A DNA stretch of 64,000 nucleotides from Flavobacterium zhairuonense (lineage in GTDB: Bacteria; Bacteroidota; Bacteroidia; Flavobacteriales; Flavobacteriaceae), in assembly GCF_004352915.1 (NCBI RefSeq), contig NZ_SJSY01000068.1, positions 124,001-188,000 of the forward strand. The letters run 5' to 3'. The notes beneath the pieces are model-generated. The model worked only from the letters and a program-made list of their open reading frames with translations. It did not search any database and was not told the origin of the DNA. Within the stretch, counting starts at the first letter, position 1; each line of letters starts with the position of its first letter. Below, piece by piece: positions 44,763 through 53,667 of the stretch. A program made the position numbers and the translations under genes.

Positions 44763-45143
44763 TTATAAAACTTCACCTTTGATTTTTAAAGCAACTCTTC
44801 CGTCAGGATAATTGACAGCGTTGGTTTCAACAGTAATTGTTTTACGAATAGGGCCAGAAGCCATGTTGTATTTTACATCAATTTTTCCTTTTTTTCCAGG
44901 CTGTATTGCAGAGGTAGGTTTAGTAACTACAATAGAACTCACTGTTGATTCTGCGCCAATGATCATTAGCGGTGCATCTCCAGTATTAGTGAATTCAAAG
45001 GAGCGAACTCCATTATCACTTTTCGAAATTTTTCCATAATCAATAGTATTGTCCTGAGCCGAAAATTCAATTTTCGGGCCATTTTGCGCAAAACCGATTG
45101 CACTAAACAATACGATTGCAATAAAAGAGGCAACATTTTTCAT
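44763..45143 (-). CDS. Exported DUF1573-domain protein
   Basis: A 126-residue protein with a signal peptide (MKNVASFIAIVLFSAIGFAQ) followed by a single Ig-like DUF1573 domain: IDYGKISKSDNGVRSFEFTN, then DAPLMIIGAES and GKIDVKYN. The domain is common in Bacteroidota periplasmic or surface proteins, with no settled function. The size and completeness match short single-domain members. It lies convergent to the lipoprotein gene and divergent from valS, with no operon partner. Confidence 0.85.
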   Translation of the reverse strand: MKNVASFIAIVLFSAIGFAQNGPKIEFSAQDNTIDYGKISKSDNGVRSFEFTNTGDAPLMIIGAESTVSSIVVTKPTSAIQPGKKGKIDVKYNMASGPIRKTITVETNAVNYPDGRVALKIKGEVL

Positions 45144-45232
45144 TTGAAATTATTTTTAATTGTAAGTAAATATACATTCTTTTAATTAACACACAAATTA
45201 ATAATTCGCTTTTTATAGTGTCTTTAATTATT

Positions 45233-45240
45233 TACTTTTG
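45233..45240 (+). promoter_or_regulatory. Candidate -7 element for valS
   Basis: TACTTTTG fits TAnnTTTG, 155 nt before ATG 45396. No TTG is seen at the usual distance. The long leader contains the inverted GTTTAATCG repeats. Confidence 0.35.
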
Positions 45241-45278
45241 CTGTCAGTTATAATTACAAAAATTGAACCAGTTTTTCT

Positions 45279-45385
45279 GTTTAATTGTTTAATCGTTAAT
45301 TCGTTTAATCGATTGACGATATGAAAAAGGAAAAATCAATTAAATAGTTAAACAAAAAACGATTAAACAGTTAAACGATTAAACA
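45279..45385. repeat. Inverted GTTTAATCG repeats in the valS leader
   Basis: The left arm GTTTAATTGTTTAATCG, with TTCGTTTAATCGATTGACG (45279-45318), faces the right arm ACGATTAAACAGTTAAACG and ATTAAACAACC (45359-45385). A large imperfect hairpin would place the right arm about 10 nt before the valS start. Same family as 25784-25826, 33238-33264 and 33654-33735. Confidence 0.75.
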
Positions 45386-45395
45386 ACCCTAATAA

Positions 45396-48029
45396 ATGAC
45401 AATTCCAGCACAATTTGACGCTAAAGCGATTGAGAACAAATGGTATGAGTATTGGATGAAAAACAACTATTTTCATTCAGAACCTGATCATAGAACACCG
45501 TATACAATTGTAATCCCGCCACCAAACGTCACTGGAGTCCTTCACATGGGACATATGTTGAATAATACAATTCAGGATGTTTTAATTCGTCGTGCACGTC
45601 TTAAAGGATTCAACGCTTGTTGGGTACCAGGAACAGATCACGCTTCTATTGCTACTGAAGCAAAAGTGGTAGCAAAATTAAAAGCAGAGGGAATCAATAA
45701 AAACGATTTGACCCGCGAAGAGTTCCTAAAACATGCTTGGGAATGGACAGATAAATATGGCGGAACAATCTTGGAGCAACTTAAGAAATTAGGAGCTTCA
45801 TGCGATTGGGAACGCACTAAATTCACGATGGATCCAGATATGTCTGCATCTGTAATTAAATCGTTTGTAGATTTATACAACAAAGGTTTGATCTACAGAG
45901 GATACCGAATGGTAAACTGGGATCCAGAAGCAAAAACTACTCTTTCTGACGAAGAAGTAATTTACGAAGAACAGCAAGGAAAATTATTTTTCTTAAAATA
46001 TAAAATTGAAGGAACTGAGGAATTTTTGACCATTGCCACAACGCGTCCAGAAACTATTTTTGGAGATACTGCAATTTGTATCAATCCGAATGATGAGCGT
46101 TTTACACATTTAAAAGGAAAAAAAGCAATCGTTCCAATCTGCGGAAGAGTTATTCCAATTATTGAAGACGAATATGTAGATGTAGAATTCGGAACAGGAT
46201 GTTTGAAAGTAACGCCTGCGCACGATATGAATGATAAAACTCTTGGTGAAAAACACAATCTTGAAATCGTTGATATTTTTAATGAAGATGCTACATTAAA
46301 CAGCTTCGGATTACATTATCAAGGAAAAGACCGTTTTGTGGTTCGTACTGAAATTGCAAAAGAACTGGAAGAAATTGGAGCTTTAGCAAAAACAGAAACT
46401 CACTTAAATAAAGTTGGAACTTCTGAAAGAACAAAAGCGGTAATCGAACCAAGATTATCTGACCAATGGTTCCTAAAAATGGACGATTTGGTAAAACCAG
46501 CAATCAAATCGGTTTTAGAAACGGGAGATATTAAATTGCATCCAAAACGTTTCGAAAACACGTATGCGCATTGGTTAAACAATATTCGTGATTGGAATAT
46601 TTCTCGTCAATTATGGTGGGGACAACAAATTCCAGCGTATTATTATGGAGACGGAAAAGAAGATTTCGTAGTTGCTGAAAACATTGAAGACGCTTTAGCT
46701 TTAGCAAAAGAAAAAACCAACAACCAACAACTAACAGCTGACAACTTAAAACAAGATGTTGATGCCTTAGATACATGGTTCTCATCTTGGTTATGGCCAA
46801 TGTCAGTTTTTGGCGGAATAATGGATCCAGAAAGTCCAGATTTTAAATATTACTATCCAACAAACGACTTGGTAACAGGCCCGGATATTTTGTTTTTCTG
46901 GGTTGCGAGAATGATTATCGCAGGTTATGAATATGCAGGTGAAAAACCATTTACAAATGTGTATTTAACAGGTTTAGTTCGTGATAAACAACGTCGTAAA
47001 ATGTCTAAATCATTAGGAAACTCTCCTGATCCTTTAGACTTAATCGATAAATTTAGTGCCGACGGTGTTCGTGTAGGATTGCTTTTAAGTGCTTCTGCAG
47101 GAAACGATATTATGTTTGATGAAGAATTGTGCAGTCAAGGAAAAGCGTTTTCTAACAAAATCTGGAATGCTTTCAAATTGATTAAAGGATGGGAAGTTTC
47201 AGAAACTATTCCGCAGCCAGAATCATCAAAAGTAGCAATCGAATGGTACGAAGCTAAATTACAGCAAACTTTGGTTGATATTGAAGATAATTTTGAGAAA
47301 TACAGAATTTCAGATTCATTAATGGCAATTTACAAATTGGTTTGGGATGATTTCTGTTCTTGGTTTTTAGAGATGATCAAACCGGCTTACCAACAACCAA
47401 TTGACAGCGTAACTTTTGCGAAAGCAATCGAAATGTTAGAAAGTAACTTGAAATTATTACATCCTTTCATGCCTTTCTTAACTGAGGAAATTTGGCAGTT
47501 AATTGCTGAAAGAACTCCAGAAGAAGCTTTAATTGTTTCGACTTGGCCGGAATTAAAACCGTTTGATGCAAAATTAATTGCTGATTTTGAAAATTCAATT
47601 GAAGTAATTTCTGGAATTAGAACGATCAGAAAAGACAAAAATATTCCGTTTAAAGATGCAATCGAATTAAAAGGAATCAATAGCGAAAATGTTTCTACTT
47701 ATTTTGATTCAATCATAACAAAATTAGGAAACGTTTCTGCTTTCGAATATGTTTCAGAAAAAGTAGACGGCGCATTGTCTTTCCGTGTAAAATCAAATGA
47801 ATATTTCATTCCGATTACTGGAAACATCGATGTTGAAGCTGAAATTGCAAAACTGACAGAAGAATTAAATTACACTAAAGGATTCTTGAAATCTGTTGAA
47901 GCAAAACTTTCTAACGAGAAATTCGTAAACGGAGCTCCAGAGAAAGTTCTTAATTTAGAAAAACAAAAACAAGCTGATGCTTTAGCAAAAATTGCTACAA
48001 TCGAGCAGAGTTTGGCTGGTTTGAAATAA
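45396..48029 (+). CDS. valS: Valyl-tRNA synthetase
   Basis: An 877-residue class I aminoacyl-tRNA synthetase. The HIGH motif is in VIPPPNVTGVLHMGHML (about residues 40-56) and KMSKS in RRKMSKSLGN (about 533). The CP1 editing domain (about 190-390) has TTRPETIFGDTAICI and PAHDMNDKTLGEKHNLEIVD. The anticodon-binding domain follows, and the C-terminal ~65 residues form the Val-specific coiled coil (EIAKLTEELNYTKGFLKSVE). The size is typical. The leader holds a large inverted repeat that could affect initiation. A terminator follows the stop. Confidence 0.96.
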   Translation: MTIPAQFDAKAIENKWYEYWMKNNYFHSEPDHRTPYTIVIPPPNVTGVLHMGHMLNNTIQDVLIRRARLKGFNACWVPGTDHASIATEAKVVAKLKAEGINKNDLTREEFLKHAWEWTDKYGGTILEQLKKLGASCDWERTKFTMDPDMSASVIKSFVDLYNKGLIYRGYRMVNWDPEAKTTLSDEEVIYEEQQGKLFFLKYKIEGTEEFLTIATTRPETIFGDTAICINPNDERFTHLKGKKAIVPICGRVIPIIEDEYVDVEFGTGCLKVTPAHDMNDKTLGEKHNLEIVDIFNEDATLNSFGLHYQGKDRFVVRTEIAKELEEIGALAKTETHLNKVGTSERTKAVIEPRLSDQWFLKMDDLVKPAIKSVLETGDIKLHPKRFENTYAHWLNNIRDWNISRQLWWGQQIPAYYYGDGKEDFVVAENIEDALALAKEKTNNQQLTADNLKQDVDALDTWFSSWLWPMSVFGGIMDPESPDFKYYYPTNDLVTGPDILFFWVARMIIAGYEYAGEKPFTNVYLTGLVRDKQRRKMSKSLGNSPDPLDLIDKFSADGVRVGLLLSASAGNDIMFDEELCSQGKAFSNKIWNAFKLIKGWEVSETIPQPESSKVAIEWYEAKLQQTLVDIEDNFEKYRISDSLMAIYKLVWDDFCSWFLEMIKPAYQQPIDSVTFAKAIEMLESNLKLLHPFMPFLTEEIWQLIAERTPEEALIVSTWPELKPFDAKLIADFENSIEVISGIRTIRKDKNIPFKDAIELKGINSENVSTYFDSIITKLGNVSAFEYVSEKVDGALSFRVKSNEYFIPITGNIDVEAEIAKLTEELNYTKGFLKSVEAKLSNEKFVNGAPEKVLNLEKQKQADALAKIATIEQSLAGLK

Positions 48030-48053
48030 GAAATCAAACTCAGTTTATCATAC

Positions 48054-48090
48054 AAAACCCGACAGATTTTTGAAATTTGTCGGGTTTTTA
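48054..48090. terminator. Terminator after valS, near the 3' end of the kinase-like gene
   Basis: AAAACCCGACA (48054-48064) pairs with TGTCGGGTTTT (48078-48088), followed by T residues. The A-run on its left can serve the minus-strand gene that ends at 48088. Confidence 0.85.
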
Positions 48091-48714
48091 TATTTTGTAA
48101 AAATTATCTTTTATATAGAAAACGGTATCTATAAATTGAAGAATACCATTTTCGGTCAATACATTTTCGTCGTGAAGATCTTCAAGAATAATTCCTAAGT
48201 CAGGATTATAGTAGTCGTTATTTTTGGTATTTAAAAATCCGTTTACAAGCATAAACTCTTTTACGACTTCTAGATCTGTTGGTTCAGTTGCTTTAACAAA
48301 AGGCTGTTCGACAACCGCATATATAATATCTTCATTTTTGAAAAAGCCTAATAAACGGTATGCTGTATCTGGGAAAAAGAAGTTATTTAATAATAAATTA
48401 TTGAAGTAATCTATCCAGGAATTGTAATAAATAGAATCATTAAGCTTGATTACATGCTTTCCGTCTTTCAAATAGACTTTTTGCTCTGCTCCTTCAGAAA
48501 GGTAATCTTCAAGATTAATATCTAGAATCCAAAGACTATTTAATTCTATAAACCTTTCTAAGGTCTCTTTTTCTTGTTTTTTGAAATGCTTGAATTCTTT
48601 AGCCATTGTACTTGAGCTTTGGCTTCTTCTAAGGTAACTGGCTGCTGCTTGGATAATTGTTCCATGCTTAACTTTGCTCTTTCCTGAAATGATAAGTTGT
48701 AATTCATGTTTCAT
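48088..48714 (-). CDS. Small protein-kinase-like protein (polyvalent-protein kinase type)
   Basis: A 208-residue cytosolic protein counted from ATG 48714; a hydrophobic N-extension from 48759 is unlikely. Kinase-like landmarks appear in order. GAEQKVYL (75-82) resembles the glycine loop, VIKLN (88-92) holds the Lys, and YAVVEQPFV (132-140) looks like the hinge. EDLHDENVL (178-186) resembles the catalytic loop, and FIDTVFY (194-200) lies where the DFG motif would be. The N-terminal 60 residues are charged. The pattern resembles kinase domains known from phage polyvalent proteins. Whether it is active is unknown. It stands alone between valS and an APC permease. Confidence 0.6.
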   Translation of the reverse strand: MKHELQLIISGKSKVKHGTIIQAAASYLRRSQSSSTMAKEFKHFKKQEKETLERFIELNSLWILDINLEDYLSEGAEQKVYLKDGKHVIKLNDSIYYNSWIDYFNNLLLNNFFFPDTAYRLLGFFKNEDIIYAVVEQPFVKATEPTDLEVVKEFMLVNGFLNTKNNDYYNPDLGIILEDLHDENVLTENGILQFIDTVFYIKDNFYKI

Positions 48715-48773
48715 ATTGTTAAATGCAAAAATAGTGAATTTTATTAAAAAATAAAACAAAAGTAAGTTTTGTA

Positions 48774-50087
48774 TTACTTTTTCTTCTTCAAAACCAAAAA
48801 CAAAGGATAAGAAACAATTGCAATTACAACAATAATTATAAAACTTTTAGGATCGCTGTAAATAAATCCTGCCAGTAAAGCGATAGAGGCAATTATGGCA
48901 ATAATAGTTGTCCAAGGATACCAAAAAGAATGATAAGGTCTTGGTAAATCTGGTTCTGAAGTTCTTAGTTTTAAAAGCGAATAATAAGCCAATCCCCAAA
49001 CAATTATAGAGATAAAAGCGGCGAAAGAAAACAATACTTCAAATGAACCAATACAGATTAAAAACAAACTGAAAAAAGACGAAACCAAAAGCGCTACAAT
49101 TGGTGTTCCTCCTTTGTTTACCATTGTTCCCTGTTTGATGAAAAATCCGTCACGACTTAATCCGTAAAGAATCCTTGGAGGAATCATCATAAAAGCATTC
49201 AAAATACTGATCAAAGAAAAAATAGAAATTACGGTTACTATTTTAGCGCCGTTTTCTCCGAAAAGGACTTTGGCAACATCGGCCGCGGCCAGATTTGATT
49301 TTGCTAAAGTTTCGATAGGCAAAACATGAAAAAATGCCGCATTTACTAATATATAAATTGCTACAACAAGTAAAACACCGCTGTATAAGGATTTCGGAAT
49401 GTTTTTGCTCGGATCGTCATTTTCTTCAGCAAAAAAACAAACGGCATTCCAACCATTATAAGTTCCGATGATAAGTTGTAAAGATTTAAAAAAGCCAAAA
49501 ACAAGTCCGATTTGAAAAAAAGTGTTATCTGTTTTGATTGGCGGGACTTCAACTCCTGAATACATAAAACAAGCCACAACTAAAGCAACAAAACAAATCA
49601 CTTTTAAGAAGCTGGTAATTTGCTGAATTACGCTTCCATTTTTTACGCCGCTTAAGTGCAATAAAACAAATGCAATTAATAATGAAATCGAGATTATAGT
49701 CGAATAATTTGCTAATTCAGGAAATAAAATAATAGTATATTCACTAATTACAATGCAATAGAAAGCGGGCGGAATAGCATTAACGATATAATCATACCAG
49801 CCCGATAAAAAACCAGCATATTCACCCAAAGCTCTTTTTATATAATTGTAAGATCCACCAGCTTTTGGGAGCATTGTTGCTAATTCTGAATAGGAGTTGG
49901 CTCCTAACAAAACGTATATGCCACCAAAAAGCCACGAAGCAAGAATAAGCCAATAATTGTTTAATAATCCAGCAATCGATCCCGGCGTTCGTAAAATCCC
50001 GACTCCAATTGTACCGCCAATTAATACGGCTATGTTAAAGCTTAATCCTAGTGTTTTTTTTAATTGGTTTTGTTTGGAATCTGACAT
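48774..50087 (-). CDS. APC-superfamily amino acid permease
   Basis: A 437-residue inner-membrane transporter with about 12 hydrophobic helices. I chose ATG 50087 (MSDSKQNQLKKTLGLS). Farther upstream in-frame starts run through the terminator and the adjacent leader. SFNIAVLIGGTIGVGILRTP is the unwound helix 1 motif of APC transporters. ELATMLPKAGGSYNYIKRAL and NAVCFFAEENDDPSKNIPK are typical of LAT/YfnA-like amino acid/cation symporters. The substrate is not predictable. It is transcribed away from the iron locus after a terminator, so it is probably independent of it. Confidence 0.88.
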   Translation of the reverse strand: MSDSKQNQLKKTLGLSFNIAVLIGGTIGVGILRTPGSIAGLLNNYWLILASWLFGGIYVLLGANSYSELATMLPKAGGSYNYIKRALGEYAGFLSGWYDYIVNAIPPAFYCIVISEYTIILFPELANYSTIISISLLIAFVLLHLSGVKNGSVIQQITSFLKVICFVALVVACFMYSGVEVPPIKTDNTFFQIGLVFGFFKSLQLIIGTYNGWNAVCFFAEENDDPSKNIPKSLYSGVLLVVAIYILVNAAFFHVLPIETLAKSNLAAADVAKVLFGENGAKIVTVISIFSLISILNAFMMIPPRILYGLSRDGFFIKQGTMVNKGGTPIVALLVSSFFSLFLICIGSFEVLFSFAAFISIIVWGLAYYSLLKLRTSEPDLPRPYHSFWYPWTTIIAIIASIALLAGFIYSDPKSFIIIVVIAIVSYPLFLVLKKKK

Positions 50088-50162
50088 CGATTTTGGTTTT
50101 GTTGAGAGTGGAAATTTAAAACAAAAGTAAAGATAATTAGAGCACTTTTTGCTGTAAAAAAT

Positions 50163-50194
50163 AAAAACCTCATTTATTGCTAAATGAGGTTTTT
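50163..50194. terminator. Terminator after the siderophore-receptor gene
   Basis: AAAAACCTCATTTA (50163-50176) pairs with TAAATGAGGTTTTT (50181-50194) across a 4-nt TTGC loop. It stops minus-strand transcription from the receptor before the permease gene. Confidence 0.9.
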
Positions 50195-50279
50195 GCTGAA
50201 ATTTAAACCAAAACTTTTGATGCTTTTTAGAATTAAAGAGCTGAAAAAGTTCTAACAAATTAAAATCTAATTCAAAAAT

Positions 50280-52508
50280 TTAGAATTTGTATCGTAGACT
50301 TGTCATAACTTGACGAGGTGCGATTGGATTCACGCTATAATTTTCGTGAACGGTATAGTTTAACTCGTTTGTAATGTTTGATAATTTACATAGAAGCGAG
50401 AATTTTTTCCAAGTATATCCAACAGATGCATCAATTGTAACATAACCTTCTAATGGAATTTCTCTGTGGTAAATGCCATCAGGATATTTAACTGTATCTG
50501 TACTGATTTGGTCGTTCCATCCTCCTAAACGATCACCGATATAATTTCCAACTGCTCCAACAGATAGATTTTTGAATATACCTTCTTGTACAGTGTAAAA
50601 GAAACTTAAGTTTGCAGTGTTTGCTGGAGTTCTAACAAGACGGTCACCTTCTATAAAACTTCCGTTCAGACCAGATGTTTTAGTGTAACGCATATCATTG
50701 TAGCTGTAACCTGCAATAATACTAAGTCCTTCAATTGGTCTTGCAGTAATGTCAACTTCAACACCTTTACTTTTAGTTTCTCCACTTAAAACTTTTATGT
50801 TTGTATCTGAATTTAAGCTTCCATCAGCTTTAAATTCTGCTGTTTGAGCCAAATTGCTATTTGTGATTTGGTAAACCGTAACGTTTGTGCTTAATAATCC
50901 TTTTAAGAAATCAGTTTTAACACCCGCTTCGTATTGATCGATAATTGATGGTTCGATCGGTTTTAAATCAGCTGTAGTTCCTGTGTTTGGAGTAAACGAA
51001 GTAGAATAACTTGCAAATAAAGAAACATCTTTTCTTGGTTGGTATATTAATCCGAATTTTGGAGAAAATGCATTGTCTAATTTTTTAGGGCCAACAGTTG
51101 GTACTGCATCCTCAGGTCTAACAGTTTGTTTGCCTCCAGCATAAGTTTCTTTGTAAGTTGTAACTTCAGCTTCTTGCCATGACCAACGCAAACCTGCCAA
51201 TACTTTAAACTTTTCTGTAATTGAGATCAAATCTTGGAAATATACACCAAAACGGTTCGTTTCTGTTTTTGCAATTTGAGTCGCTCTAGCGTTAGGAATA
51301 TCATTTCTTTGCGTTGACGGATCAAAGTTAAAAAGATTTATAGTATCGTAATTTGCAGGGGTAAATGCATAAGTGTAAGCTGTTGCAAATGAGTTTTCCC
51401 AGTCTGTACCTGTAAATACTTGATGTTTTATTGATCCAGTATTAAAGTTTCCTTGAAGGCTTAATTGGTCTCCTAAAATTTGTTCTAAGTTTTCATTTTG
51501 AACTAAAGGTCTTGTCCAATCTCCATTTGGTTGTATCGTAGATAACTGTGCAGTAGATTTTGAAGCTCTATTGTAAGTTTGGTAAGAACTATTAAAGTTA
51601 AGCTTCCAGTTTTTATTGAAATCATGATTTAATAGTACAGATGCACTAGCAGATTTTGTATTACCATTAGACCAAATTGAACCGTAAAAAGCATTTCGAG
51701 GCAAATCAAGAATTTGCGTACCAATAATTCCGGTTCCAAAATCAGGTGTCCAATCTGCGCTTAAATAATCTCCCTGAACTGTAATTTGAGTTTTAGGACT
51801 AATTACGAAAAGCAACGATGGATTTACATAAACACGTTCGTTTTTTACGACATCTCTAAAGCTTTCAGAATTTTCATAAGAACCATTGATTCTAAATGCA
51901 ATTGATTTTGTCAAACCTCCGTAAAAATCGAAAGCTGGCTTGTAATAAGAATAACTTCCAATCTGCATTGAAACTTCTCCTCCGCTTTTGAATTGAGGTG
52001 TTTTTGTCACTAAGTTTAAGATTCCTCCTGGCGCAACGTTTCCAAATAATAAGGCAGAACCACCTTTTAGAAATTCTACTTTATCTAAACCTGAAACATC
52101 TGGAATAGAACCCGCATTGTAACGGAAACCATTTTTAAACATATTGTTGGCAGACATGTCGTAACCTCTAGAGAAGAAAGACTCTTGAGCACCACCACGA
52201 GCAGAACCTACATAAACCCCATTTGCATTTTTTAAAACTTCGCTTAATCTGATCGCTTGTTGTTGTTCGATAATTTCTGAACCAATAACTTGAATAGATT
52301 GTGGATTATCCATTGGTTTCAAACCAGAACGTACAGCAGTTACTGGTTTAGGCTCTTTGCCTTTAGTAACAACTACTTCGTTTAGGATTTCTCCTTTTTT
52401 ATTTTTTACGGTATCACTAACAGTTGTGGTATTTTCGGCACTTGTAAATTCTTGGCTATAAGCTCCAAAACTTATCAAAGATAAAGCAAGTAGTAAACTA
52501 TGTTTCAT
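50280..52508 (-). CDS. TonB-dependent siderophore-type receptor
   Basis: A 742-residue outer-membrane receptor with a signal peptide (about 18 residues, ending AYSQ). ILNEVVVTKGKEP, near 41-53, looks like a TonB box. The plug domain (about 60-180) includes IQVIGSEIIEQQQAIRLSEV and VEFLKGGSALLFGNVAPGG. The 22-strand barrel runs to the terminal MTSLRYKF. The form matches ferric-siderophore receptors (FhuA/FecA-like). It lies last in a four-gene minus-strand iron locus and has its own promoter and a candidate palindromic operator. The cognate siderophore is not evident. Confidence 0.92.
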   Translation of the reverse strand: MKHSLLLALSLISFGAYSQEFTSAENTTTVSDTVKNKKGEILNEVVVTKGKEPKPVTAVRSGLKPMDNPQSIQVIGSEIIEQQQAIRLSEVLKNANGVYVGSARGGAQESFFSRGYDMSANNMFKNGFRYNAGSIPDVSGLDKVEFLKGGSALLFGNVAPGGILNLVTKTPQFKSGGEVSMQIGSYSYYKPAFDFYGGLTKSIAFRINGSYENSESFRDVVKNERVYVNPSLLFVISPKTQITVQGDYLSADWTPDFGTGIIGTQILDLPRNAFYGSIWSNGNTKSASASVLLNHDFNKNWKLNFNSSYQTYNRASKSTAQLSTIQPNGDWTRPLVQNENLEQILGDQLSLQGNFNTGSIKHQVFTGTDWENSFATAYTYAFTPANYDTINLFNFDPSTQRNDIPNARATQIAKTETNRFGVYFQDLISITEKFKVLAGLRWSWQEAEVTTYKETYAGGKQTVRPEDAVPTVGPKKLDNAFSPKFGLIYQPRKDVSLFASYSTSFTPNTGTTADLKPIEPSIIDQYEAGVKTDFLKGLLSTNVTVYQITNSNLAQTAEFKADGSLNSDTNIKVLSGETKSKGVEVDITARPIEGLSIIAGYSYNDMRYTKTSGLNGSFIEGDRLVRTPANTANLSFFYTVQEGIFKNLSVGAVGNYIGDRLGGWNDQISTDTVKYPDGIYHREIPLEGYVTIDASVGYTWKKFSLLCKLSNITNELNYTVHENYSVNPIAPRQVMTSLRYKF

Positions 52509-52513
52509 GTGAC

Positions 52514-52530
52514 TTATTTAGATTTAATAA
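52514..52530. promoter_or_regulatory. Candidate Fur-type operator (variant) at the siderophore receptor
   Basis: TTATTTAGATTTAATAA resembles the exact palindrome TTATTTAGAATAAATA found at 53626-53641 and 57275-57290. It lies between the -7 element (52544-52551) and the start at 52508, where a repressor could block transcription. Confidence 0.45.
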
Positions 52531-52543
52531 AAATAATTTTTTG

Positions 52544-52574
52544 CAAATATAAGGTCACGTAAAGGGTTTAACAA
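52544..52574 (-). promoter_or_regulatory. Promoter of the siderophore-receptor gene
   Basis: On the minus strand, TTG (52572-52574), a 20-nt spacer and TATATTTG (52544-52551) match the Bacteroidota consensus, about 36 nt before ATG 52508. Confidence 0.65.
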
Positions 52575-52698
52575 AATTTATAGAGGTATTTTCGCTCTTA
52601 AAGTTTTATTATTATTGTCTTAAGATTTGCTTAAGATTTTGGTTTTTAGAATCTATTTTCTTATTTAGATTGAATTAAAAGAAGCTGTTTTAAAACAG

Positions 52699-52732
52699 AA
52701 AAAGCCCTGCTTAAAGTAAGCAAGGCTTTTTA
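52699..52732 (-). terminator. Terminator after the DUF4198 gene
   Basis: AAAAGCCCTGCTTA pairs with TAAGCAAGGCTTTTT across a short AAG loop (one bulge). CTGTTTTAAAACAG, a separate small palindrome, precedes it at 52684-52697. It would terminate the DUF4198 transcript on the minus strand. Confidence 0.82.
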
Positions 52733-52763
52733 CTAAGACTAATTTAAAAATGAAGGGGTATTG

Positions 52764-53489
52764 TTATTTTACGGTAATCTGGTAAGTTGCCATTTTCCAG
52801 ATTTCATCATATTTTTTGCCGTTATGTTCTCCAGATGATTTATCTGTGTGTGCATACTCAACCATATAATTTCCTGACCAGATAGGAGTGAATGAAAATT
52901 CTCCTTTATCATTTGTCCATAATTCTTTTTCCCAGCCATTTGGAGCAATTACTTTGATTTTTGTTTCTTTTGCTATTGCGCCATCATAAGATGCAACACC
53001 AGATACTTTTACGTCTTTTTTTGCAACGTCGGCATTTTCAGAGAAAACAGCAATTTTGTTGCTGTTTGAAGCAATGCTATTTCCGGCAGTTTTGTTTCCA
53101 ACAACAACATTTGCGCTAGAATTGTAATCTAATTTCATTGTTCCGTAAACATCTTTAACTGTATGGTGCATTACAATTGTGTAAACGCCATCTTCATCTG
53201 GAGTAAAGAATGCTTGATATTTGTTATCTAAAGCTTTTGATGTAAGCTTAGTTTCTTTTTTTGATGGACTGATAACTACTAAAGAGAAATCTTTTAAATC
53301 TGAAAACCATTTGTCAGCTTTTGTAATATCATTGTCTGAGAATTCTCCAAAATAAACTGAAATTTCTTGTGCTTTTCCTTTAACTCCCGTAGCTTTTGTT
53401 TCGATCCAAAGAGCGTGAGCAAATAATTGAGGACTGACAACCAACATTAAAAATAAAAATGCAATTGTTTTTAAAGTTTTCGATTTCAT
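52764..53489 (-). CDS. Exported DUF4198-domain protein
   Basis: A 241-residue protein with a signal peptide ending near PQLFA. The mature chain starts HALWIETKATGVKGKAQEIS, the usual opening of DUF4198 proteins, whose first His often follows the cleavage site and may bind metal. Ig-like beta domains continue through FFTPDEDGVYTIVMHHTVKD and FSFTPIWSGNYMVEYAHTDK. DUF4198 proteins often occur with metal-uptake genes; here it lies between a PepSY membrane protein and a siderophore receptor. It has its own promoter with a candidate iron operator. Confidence 0.88.
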   Translation of the reverse strand: MKSKTLKTIAFLFLMLVVSPQLFAHALWIETKATGVKGKAQEISVYFGEFSDNDITKADKWFSDLKDFSLVVISPSKKETKLTSKALDNKYQAFFTPDEDGVYTIVMHHTVKDVYGTMKLDYNSSANVVVGNKTAGNSIASNSNKIAVFSENADVAKKDVKVSGVASYDGAIAKETKIKVIAPNGWEKELWTNDKGEFSFTPIWSGNYMVEYAHTDKSSGEHNGKKYDEIWKMATYQITVK

Positions 53490-53592
53490 AGTATTTAAGA
53501 TTAAGATTAATAGTTTAGAAAATTGTGTTGTGTTTAAACTGATGTAGAAAGCATCAATTAGTCAATATTAATGGCCTTTTCGAAATTAAAGG

Positions 53593-53622
53593 CAAATATA
53601 AAGTTTAAAATTAGTTTTACAA
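53593..53622 (-). promoter_or_regulatory. Promoter of the DUF4198 gene
   Basis: On the minus strand, TTG (53620-53622), a 19-nt spacer and TATATTTG (53593-53600) match the consensus. A palindrome (53626-53641) lies just upstream of the -33 element. The leader is about 100 nt. Confidence 0.65.
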
Positions 53623-53625
53623 TTC

Positions 53626-53641
53626 TTATTTAGAATAAATA
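53626..53641. promoter_or_regulatory. Candidate Fur-type operator upstream of DUF4198
   Basis: TTATTTAGAATAAATA contains the inverted repeat TATTTA-GAA-TAAATA. The identical 16-mer occurs at 57275-57290 in the promoter of the first TonB-dependent receptor of this locus. Confidence 0.55.
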
Positions 53642-53667
53642 TTAATAATAACTATAAAAGTTTATTT

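Noticed and set aside
50088..50258. 57-residue N-terminal extension of the APC permease
   Set aside because: It runs through the terminator hairpin and the leader and has no APC-like sequence.
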